Of a stretch of 64,000 nt of DNA, positions 58,889 to 64,000 are shown in pieces. The position numbers were made by a program, and so were the translations under genes. The notes under the pieces are model-generated. The model made no database searches. It saw only the letters and a program-made list of their open reading frames with translations, and was not told where the DNA came from. Origin of the DNA: Alistipes sp. UBA934 (GTDB lineage Bacteria; Bacteroidota; Bacteroidia; Bacteroidales; Rikenellaceae); contig DBDK01000003.1 in the NCBI GenBank assembly GCA_002293535.1, positions 186,001 through 250,000 on the forward strand, in the 5' to 3' direction. Position 1 is the first letter of the stretch. Each line of letters starts with the position of its first letter.

Positions 58889-60211
58889 TTATTCTTTTCC
58901 TATAGTTTTGTTGTAATCCGCCTCGGCAGCCAAAAAATCGTAGATCGCTTGCGAGTGGTTGAGTCTCGACTGAGTGACGGCCAGTTCGGCCTGATTGACT
59001 TCGAGCATCGTTCCTGCACCGGCATCGAACCTTGTCCGGGATATCGAGTAGGCCTTTTCGGCTTGGGCCACAGTCTTTTCGGTTGCGAACATCGTTGCAC
59101 GTGCGCTCATAAGGTTATTCACGGCCGTTGTTGCTTCCACTTCTTTGGCCTGCCGCAGGTAATCTTTCTGAAGTTCGATCTGGGCTACGCTGTTTTTGAG
59201 CTGCCTGACGTGTGCGTTGTTCTTGAAGCCCGACAGGATGGGTATCGAGATCTGGAATCCGGCCGTGGCGGGGTTTTGCCACCACCACTTGTTGATCACA
59301 CCTGCTCCTCCTGTCATCATATCGGCAAAGTCGATGGTCTTGTCCTGACCCGACACAATCACCTGACCGTAAGCCGCAAGTGACGGCAGACGCGCAGCAT
59401 TGGTAAGACGGATCTGCTGACGTGTAAGCATCTGCTGATATTCTAACTGGCGCATTTCGCTGTTGCCCGTCAGGTCGATCACCGGTTCGGGCCTTGCATA
59501 GAGCTCCTCGCGATAGTCGTCCAGTACACCGTCCAGAGCCACAGGTACATTTTCGGGAATGCTGAGGAACATCTTGAACATTTGAATTGCGATGGCGATG
59601 CCGTTCTCGGTTTGTATGATGCTGGGTTGCAGGTTGCTGAGTTGTACTTCCGCCGTCAGCAGGTCGTACTCCGAAGCGAGCCCTGCGTCGTACATCGTGC
59701 GAGTGTTTGCCACCGTTTCACCGATGGTCTTTTCACTTTGGCGCAGTACCTGGTGGGACTTTTCAAGTAACAGAATCTGGAAGAAGGCCTTCTTAACGCT
59801 GTTGGAAAGGTCGATTCTCGATGCGCGAGCCTGCTCCACCGCCAGTTCCTGTTGCATTCGGTTCATTTTCAATCCGGCATAAACTGCAGGCGCAAACAGC
59901 GGCAGGGTGAGATTTCCGGTTGCGGCGGCAGACATATCGGCACCAAGCGAGAGTCCCTTGGACATCTCCTGCTGGATTATGTTAAAGGTATATTGTCCTC
60001 CCACGGAGAGTTGCGGCAGGTGGTTTCCCATCGTCTCGCGCCTTACATAGTCGAAGCGTCGGATCTCCATATCGGCGACCTTTATGGTGGGATTTTCCGA
60101 GAGCGCCACATCCAGCGCCGTCTGAAGATCGAGTCTCAGCGTGTCGGTTTGTGCCTGTGCTCCCAGAGAGATCGTGGTAAACAATATTGCTATAAAAATC
60201 TTTTTCATCAT
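58889..60211 (-). CDS. TolC-type outer-membrane efflux protein
   Basis: 440 residues: signal peptide (MMKKIFIAILFTTISLGAQAQ), then the duplicated OEP coiled-coil/beta-barrel repeats with LDLQTALDVALSENPTIKVADMEI near the start and RFDAGAGTMLEVNQAELAVTQSRLN near the end. Starts within the tetR stop (ATGATGA) and ends one base before the adaptor gene. Confidence 0.95.
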   Translation of the reverse strand: MMKKIFIAILFTTISLGAQAQTDTLRLDLQTALDVALSENPTIKVADMEIRRFDYVRRETMGNHLPQLSVGGQYTFNIIQQEMSKGLSLGADMSAAATGNLTLPLFAPAVYAGLKMNRMQQELAVEQARASRIDLSNSVKKAFFQILLLEKSHQVLRQSEKTIGETVANTRTMYDAGLASEYDLLTAEVQLSNLQPSIIQTENGIAIAIQMFKMFLSIPENVPVALDGVLDDYREELYARPEPVIDLTGNSEMRQLEYQQMLTRQQIRLTNAARLPSLAAYGQVIVSGQDKTIDFADMMTGGAGVINKWWWQNPATAGFQISIPILSGFKNNAHVRQLKNSVAQIELQKDYLRQAKEVEATTAVNNLMSARATMFATEKTVAQAEKAYSISRTRFDAGAGTMLEVNQAELAVTQSRLNHSQAIYDFLAAEADYNKTIGKE

Positions 60212-60834
60212 CCGTTGCGTTTTCTATGGTTACATACAATTTCGTCTATCGTTTCGATTCCTTTTTTGGTGGCCAATCCCCTGAAGAAATAGACTACCAC
60301 ATATTCGAACGCCATCCGCATCGAGATGTCGTTTTTCAGCGGTGCAAAGTTATGAGATTTTCCGTCAAACAATGCAGCCATAGTGTAAGATAGTGTGATT
60401 ATTGCCAGCTCCTTGTTCATATTGGGCAAAAACAGCCCTTCACTGATACCACGTTCGAGCAGCCGGTTGAACTGCTCGCGACTGAAGCAATACACCTGAT
60501 TTTCAAACTTCTCGAAGATGTCGGGGTAGAACTTCTTGAGGTTTTCGACTAACAGTGCATCTCGTTCGCCCTGCTTCATCATAGACAGGATTATGAAGAT
60601 CTCGTCGATAACGTTCTGTGCTTGGCGCGTATGCTCCATCATCGAGCGGCGCTTCTCTTCGAAATGGAATAACAGACTCTGTTCCAACAGATCCCTTTTG
60701 TCCCCGAACATCTCATACAGGGTGCGTTTAGACACCCCCAGCCGCGTGGCAATGTCGTCCATCCGCACCGATTTGATCCCCTCGTCGAGAAACATCGCCG
60801 CTGCCTGGCATACTATTCGCTCCTTTTGAGACAT
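60208..60834 (-). CDS. TetR-type regulator of the RND operon
   Basis: 208 residues from MSQKERIVCQAAAMF; a longer frame upstream has no family similarity and spans the promoter. The N-terminal helix-turn-helix is typical of TetR (FLDEGIKSVRMDDIATRLGVSKRTLYEMFGDKRDLLEQSL, about 15-54), and the C-terminal ligand domain is helical. As first gene of tetR-tolC-MFP-RND-PG0541-like it probably autoregulates the pump. Confidence 0.93.
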   Translation of the reverse strand: MSQKERIVCQAAAMFLDEGIKSVRMDDIATRLGVSKRTLYEMFGDKRDLLEQSLLFHFEEKRRSMMEHTRQAQNVIDEIFIILSMMKQGERDALLVENLKKFYPDIFEKFENQVYCFSREQFNRLLERGISEGLFLPNMNKELAIITLSYTMAALFDGKSHNFAPLKNDISMRMAFEYVVVYFFRGLATKKGIETIDEIVCNHRKRNG

Positions 60835-60859
60835 ACCTAAAAAGTTTGCAATCGAGCGG

Positions 60860-60867
60860 CAAAGGTA
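60860..60867 (-). promoter_or_regulatory. predicted RND operon promoter -7 box
   Basis: TACCTTTG on the minus strand fits TAnnTTTG, 25 bases before the tetR ATG. Confidence 0.6.
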
Positions 60868-60921
60868 GCAAAGAAAACTTAGGAAAACAAAAAAGTTTTT
60901 TAGTTTTTTAAAAAAATAATC

Positions 60922-60929
60922 TATCTTCG
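60922..60929 (+). promoter_or_regulatory. possible promoter -7 box of the SUI1-like gene (variant)
   Basis: TATCTTCG differs by one base from TAnnTTTG and ends 4 bases before the ATG at 60934, after an A/T-rich tract. Confidence 0.4.
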
Positions 60930-60933
60930 CACA

Positions 60934-61278
60934 ATGGCTGATAACGATTGGAAAGCACGGCTGGGGATGGTATATTCGACGAACCCCGATTTTGAATACC
61001 GAACCGGGCAGGCGCAGGACGCAAAAACCCTGCCTGCTGAAAAGCAAAACCTGAGAGTGAGTTTGGACAAACGCCGCCGGGGAGGCAAGCAGGTTACGCT
61101 TGTTAGTGGATTCGTGGGCTCCGGAGACGATCTGGAGGCACTGGGCAAGTTGCTGAAAACTCGCTGCGGGGTCGGTGGAGCGGCAAAGGATGGTGAAATT
61201 ATTGTTCAGGGCGATTTTCGGCAGAGAGTGGTAGAGTTATTGCAAGCACAGGGATATGCGAAAACTAAGAAAATATAG
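60934..61278 (+). CDS. SUI1/eIF1-like (YciH) translation factor
   Basis: 114 residues. The C-terminal SUI1 domain is clear: LRVSLDKRRRGGKQVTLVSGFVGSGDDLEALGKLLKTRCGVGGAAKDGEIIVQGDFRQRVVELLQAQGY. Bacterial YciH-type proteins influence start-codon selection in vitro, but their role in vivo is uncertain. The next gene starts 23 bases inside its end. Confidence 0.93.
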   Translation: MADNDWKARLGMVYSTNPDFEYRTGQAQDAKTLPAEKQNLRVSLDKRRRGGKQVTLVSGFVGSGDDLEALGKLLKTRCGVGGAAKDGEIIVQGDFRQRVVELLQAQGYAKTKKI

Positions 61279-64000
61279 CCTGTTGCGAGGAGGGCTGGTA
61301 GTCGCGCTGTTATGCTTGTTGTGTTCAGGTGTCGCGCAGGCACAATATTACAGTTGGGGTCCTTCGCCGGCGAATGTGAAGTGGCGCAAACTCCAAACAG
61401 AGGATGTTAAACTGCTTTATCCCAGCTACTTTGAGGACAATGCGCGTCGTGTGATATGGTATCTCGACACATTGCGAACCCACATAGACTTTGGTTACCG
61501 ATACTCCACGATGCGCTCTCCTGTCGTGCTGCATACCCAGAATATGATGGGCAACGGGATGGTGATGTGGGCTCCGAAACGAATCGAGCTGCTTGCCGCG
61601 CCTTCGGTTGCCTACTCCGAGCCTTGGCTTAAGCAACTTGTGCTGCACGAATATCGCCACAATGTTCAATACAACAATCTTAGGCGCGGGGTGGTTCGTC
61701 CGCTGATGTGGCTGCTGGGCGAACAAGCGGGATTTCTGGGTACGGGCCAATTTTCGATCTACATAATAGAGGGCGATGCCGTGATGGCCGAAACCGAGAT
61801 GAGCGCTTTCGGACGGGGACTGCAACCCTCATTCACGATCCACTATCGCGCGATGGGTGATGTGGGTAGTGATGGACGTGCCGGTGATTATTGGTTTTGC
61901 GGCTCACTGAGGGATTTTGTGCCTGATCACTACAGGCTTGGCTATCAGATGGTTCGTTGGAGTTACAATCACTTCGACAAATTCATTTGGGATGACATTG
62001 CCCGCTATGTTTCGCGTAACCCGCAATTCATTTCGCCGATGAGCATCGGGCTGAAAAAGATGTACGAGATGAACCAGTCGGAATTGTTTCGTCGTACGTT
62101 TACCGACCTGAATGCTTATTGGAACTCGCTGCCTCGTGTTGAGGACTCTTCGCTGCGTATTCCGACTCCGGAGACATCCTACACGACATATCAGTGGCCA
62201 TTGTGGTTGAATGACAGTACTTTGGTAGCTTTCAAAAGCGACTTCGACCGTCCTTCGCGAATTGTGCAGGTCGATGCCACGACCGGTGCCGAGGAGATCC
62301 TTGCTCACACCGGAATTGTCAGTTCGCGACCTGTGTTGGCCGATGGCAGGCTGTGGTGGACGGAGTACAGGAGTAGCACTCTGTGGGCCGAAAAAGTTTT
62401 GTCACAACTCTGCTCTTATGACTTGGCGACCGGTAACAAGAGCCGGAAAGCCGGCAGCGAATTTGGGCTACGCGGTAAAATGCAGGTGCTTTATCCTGTA
62501 GCCTTGCCCGACGGTTCGCTGGCTTGCGTGGCTTACGACTATTCCGGACAGTACTCTATTATAATAGGTGAGGATATTCGTGTAGAATTTCCTTTGGGCA
62601 TGGAGGTGACGGGCTTGGCGTGGGACGATGTGACGCGTGGGCTGTATTTTATAGGACTGGATGACGGTGGGATGTATCTCGGCGTGGTGGAGGGGAGCGG
62701 TTTTCGCAAAATCACACCTTCCAAACACATAACGATCAGTGAATTGCGTGCTTCTGACGGGAAACTGTACTTTGGCTCCATCGTGTCGGGCAAAGACGAA
62801 GCGCACGCTTATGATTTGGCCACACGTAGCGAATATCGTCTCTCCACCTCGGCTTACGGCTCGTTCCAGCCATCGACACCTTTCTTTGCTACCGGCGATT
62901 CTGCTGCTGAAAAAATAGCCCTCACAACTTATGATCGCCACGGTTATCATCTTGCGGTTCAGAACCTTGCCACTGCAATTGAGCAAGAGGAGCGCACACT
63001 CCCTCTCGATCTGGTCAATCCCGATTGGAAGCGTTGGGAGGGAATGCCGCGTATGGATTCGCTGGTTTATACTCCTGCCGCGGCCGAGCATTCCAGGTCC
63101 GAATTGAAACCCCGGAAATATCGCAGGATGCTCCATCTTTTTCAGCCTCACAGTTGGCTGCCACTGGGTTTTTATCCACCCGCTGCGATTCAGGAAGCCG
63201 ATCTTACGATTCACGCGGGAGCAACGGTAATGTCACAAAACTTGCTTTCTGATGCCGTCACGTGGCTATCCTATGGCTGGACGGGGCGCCAGGGTGGGTC
63301 GATGCTGCGAGGTGGATTTTCTTATCGCGGGCTGGGCCCGGTACTGGATGTCGAGGCAACTTGGGGTGGGGCGCGGCAAACTCTTTATACGGATATTCCT
63401 CAGAGCATCGGACTTAATCTGAAACCCTACTTCAGCATCACTACACGTCTGTCGTTACCTCTAACCCTCGGCACGGGATATTGGCAAAGCAGACTCACTC
63501 CTTCAGTCGAGTATTTTTACACCAATGGACTTATTTTCAGACCTATAACTGATCAGGCGAAGGGGGAATTGACGCGTGGGGTCGAGCGGCTCAACTTCGC
63601 ATTGAGTTATACCGGACAAGTGCGGATGGCTTACAAGGAGTTTCTGCCTCGCTGGGCGGTAACCGCACGTGCCGGATATGTGACCAATCCTACCAACAAC
63701 CAGTTCAAGGATGTGTGGATGGCTTCGGTCGGGGCGTGGTTGCCGGGCGTGGTCAGGCCCCATAGTTTGAACCTGCGAGCGGCGTGGCAACAGACTTCAA
63801 ATCAGTCAGATACTCCTTTTTTGTTTCGACTCAAGGAGGTTTTCCCACGTGGCGCCGACTACGATTTTGCGGTACGAAGAATGGCCAAGGCGTCGGTGGA
63901 TTATCAGCTGCCGGTGTGGTATCCGGAGGGTGGATGGACGAGTATAATTTACTTCAAGAGGGTGAGACTCAACGTGTTTGCCGACTTGGCGCATTGGCAG
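61256..64000 (+). CDS. large exported protein: HExxH peptidase domain, probable beta-propeller and outer-membrane barrel (3' end missing)
   Basis: An uninterrupted frame of 915 codons runs from the ATG at 61256 to the window edge. The signal peptide ends near GVAQA (28). LVLHEYRHNVQY (His 131, Glu 132, His 135) followed by YIIEGDAVMAE (Glu about 173) fits a gluzincin zinc site. Residues about 290-600 show TolB-like repeats with Trp, Asp and Gly turns (SSRPVLADGRLWW, TGLAWDDVTRGLYFIG). From about 640 alternating amphipathic strands rich in Tyr and Trp (SMLRGGFSYRGLGPVLDVEATWGG; LNFALSYTGQVRMAY) suggest an outer-membrane beta-barrel. It overlaps the SUI1-like gene by 23 bases. The family is not one with a known function that I recognise. 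Confidence 0.85.
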   Translation, partial: MRKLRKYSLLRGGLVVALLCLLCSGVAQAQYYSWGPSPANVKWRKLQTEDVKLLYPSYFEDNARRVIWYLDTLRTHIDFGYRYSTMRSPVVLHTQNMMGNGMVMWAPKRIELLAAPSVAYSEPWLKQLVLHEYRHNVQYNNLRRGVVRPLMWLLGEQAGFLGTGQFSIYIIEGDAVMAETEMSAFGRGLQPSFTIHYRAMGDVGSDGRAGDYWFCGSLRDFVPDHYRLGYQMVRWSYNHFDKFIWDDIARYVSRNPQFISPMSIGLKKMYEMNQSELFRRTFTDLNAYWNSLPRVEDSSLRIPTPETSYTTYQWPLWLNDSTLVAFKSDFDRPSRIVQVDATTGAEEILAHTGIVSSRPVLADGRLWWTEYRSSTLWAEKVLSQLCSYDLATGNKSRKAGSEFGLRGKMQVLYPVALPDGSLACVAYDYSGQYSIIIGEDIRVEFPLGMEVTGLAWDDVTRGLYFIGLDDGGMYLGVVEGSGFRKITPSKHITISELRASDGKLYFGSIVSGKDEAHAYDLATRSEYRLSTSAYGSFQPSTPFFATGDSAAEKIALTTYDRHGYHLAVQNLATAIEQEERTLPLDLVNPDWKRWEGMPRMDSLVYTPAAAEHSRSELKPRKYRRMLHLFQPHSWLPLGFYPPAAIQEADLTIHAGATVMSQNLLSDAVTWLSYGWTGRQGGSMLRGGFSYRGLGPVLDVEATWGGARQTLYTDIPQSIGLNLKPYFSITTRLSLPLTLGTGYWQSRLTPSVEYFYTNGLIFRPITDQAKGELTRGVERLNFALSYTGQVRMAYKEFLPRWAVTARAGYVTNPTNNQFKDVWMASVGAWLPGVVRPHSLNLRAAWQQTSNQSDTPFLFRLKEVFPRGADYDFAVRRMAKASVDYQLPVWYPEGGWTSIIYFKRVRLNVFADLAHWQ

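Noticed and set aside
1..64000. CRISPR arrays, insertion sequences, tRNA or rRNA genes
   Set aside because: No regular spacer-repeat pattern, transposase motif, long terminal inverted repeats or tRNA-like cloverleaf was noticed on reading; short RNA genes could still be missed without a covariance search.

Overview
The window is a dense stretch of a Bacteroidota chromosome, almost certainly order Bacteroidales. The evidence is the -7 box TAnnTTTG in front of many genes, the scarcity of Shine-Dalgarno sequences, S46 dipeptidyl-peptidase 7, DPP4, a PG0541-type partner of an RND pump, DUF4837/DUF4834/BT_3928-type proteins, and the pheA-aminotransferase-tyrA-DAHP synthase/chorismate mutase operon typical of the group. 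Base composition is near 50% G+C, which would suit a Rikenellaceae/Alistipes-like genome; that placement is inference. I see no rRNA, tRNA, CRISPR array, integrase or transposase.

Layout. 1-1927 (minus): sppA, then the start of a YbaN/DUF454 gene that runs off the left edge. 2101-6883 (plus): nadA, dpp7, glnS. 6898-6913: a perfect 16-bp parS-type palindrome between glnS and mnmG. 6939-13590 (minus): uvrC-sufB-sufC-sufD-mnmG. 13631-21705 (plus): an operon of ten tightly packed genes (pheS, TPR protein, EnvC-like protein, ybeY, sufS, tmk, DoxX-type protein, DUF4834, mlaE- and mlaF-like genes). 21752-23564: gapA, its terminator, and an A+T-richer patch with a metallopeptidase remnant and an orphan lipoprotein. 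23603-27440 (minus): nadC-dpp4-der. 27466-31357 (plus): phenylalanine/tyrosine operon. 31380-33428 (minus): priA. 33467-38272 (plus): dnaE-trxA-thioesterase-small membrane protein. 38286-39456 (minus): ubiX, efp. 39487-40476 (plus): DUF4837 lipoprotein. 40452-43410 (minus): acpP-fabF-rnc-radC. 43514-46009 (plus): purN-surface protein-pepE-yraN. 46010-48886 (minus): proC-proB-proA. 48942-50243 (plus): eno. 50299-60834 (minus): tetR-tolC-MFP-RND-PG0541-like, then pbp1A, asd and an unknown membrane protein. 60934-64000 (plus): a SUI1/eIF1-like protein and a large unfinished gene with an HExxH peptidase domain, a probable beta-propeller and an outer-membrane barrel.

The least expected signal is a dispersed palindromic element of about 24 bp, found nine times and always in the same chromosomal orientation. 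Four copies lie in frame inside conserved housekeeping genes (mnmG, sufC, dpp4, priA), always in the same reading frame, and appear to fill extra surface loops encoding R-N-(A/T)-D. Four others sit exactly at the stop codon of a gene (sufB, priA, pbp1A, the PG0541-like gene), where the element supplies or abuts the TAG/TAA. The ninth lies between trxA and the next start codon. This resembles the palindromic elements that insert in frame in Rickettsia proteins, but I know of no such description for this group.

Other notable points are very short divergent promoter regions (25-55 bp) that predict nearly leaderless mRNAs, a near-palindromic proC/eno promoter region, a SufD of half the usual size, and a shortened DPP4.
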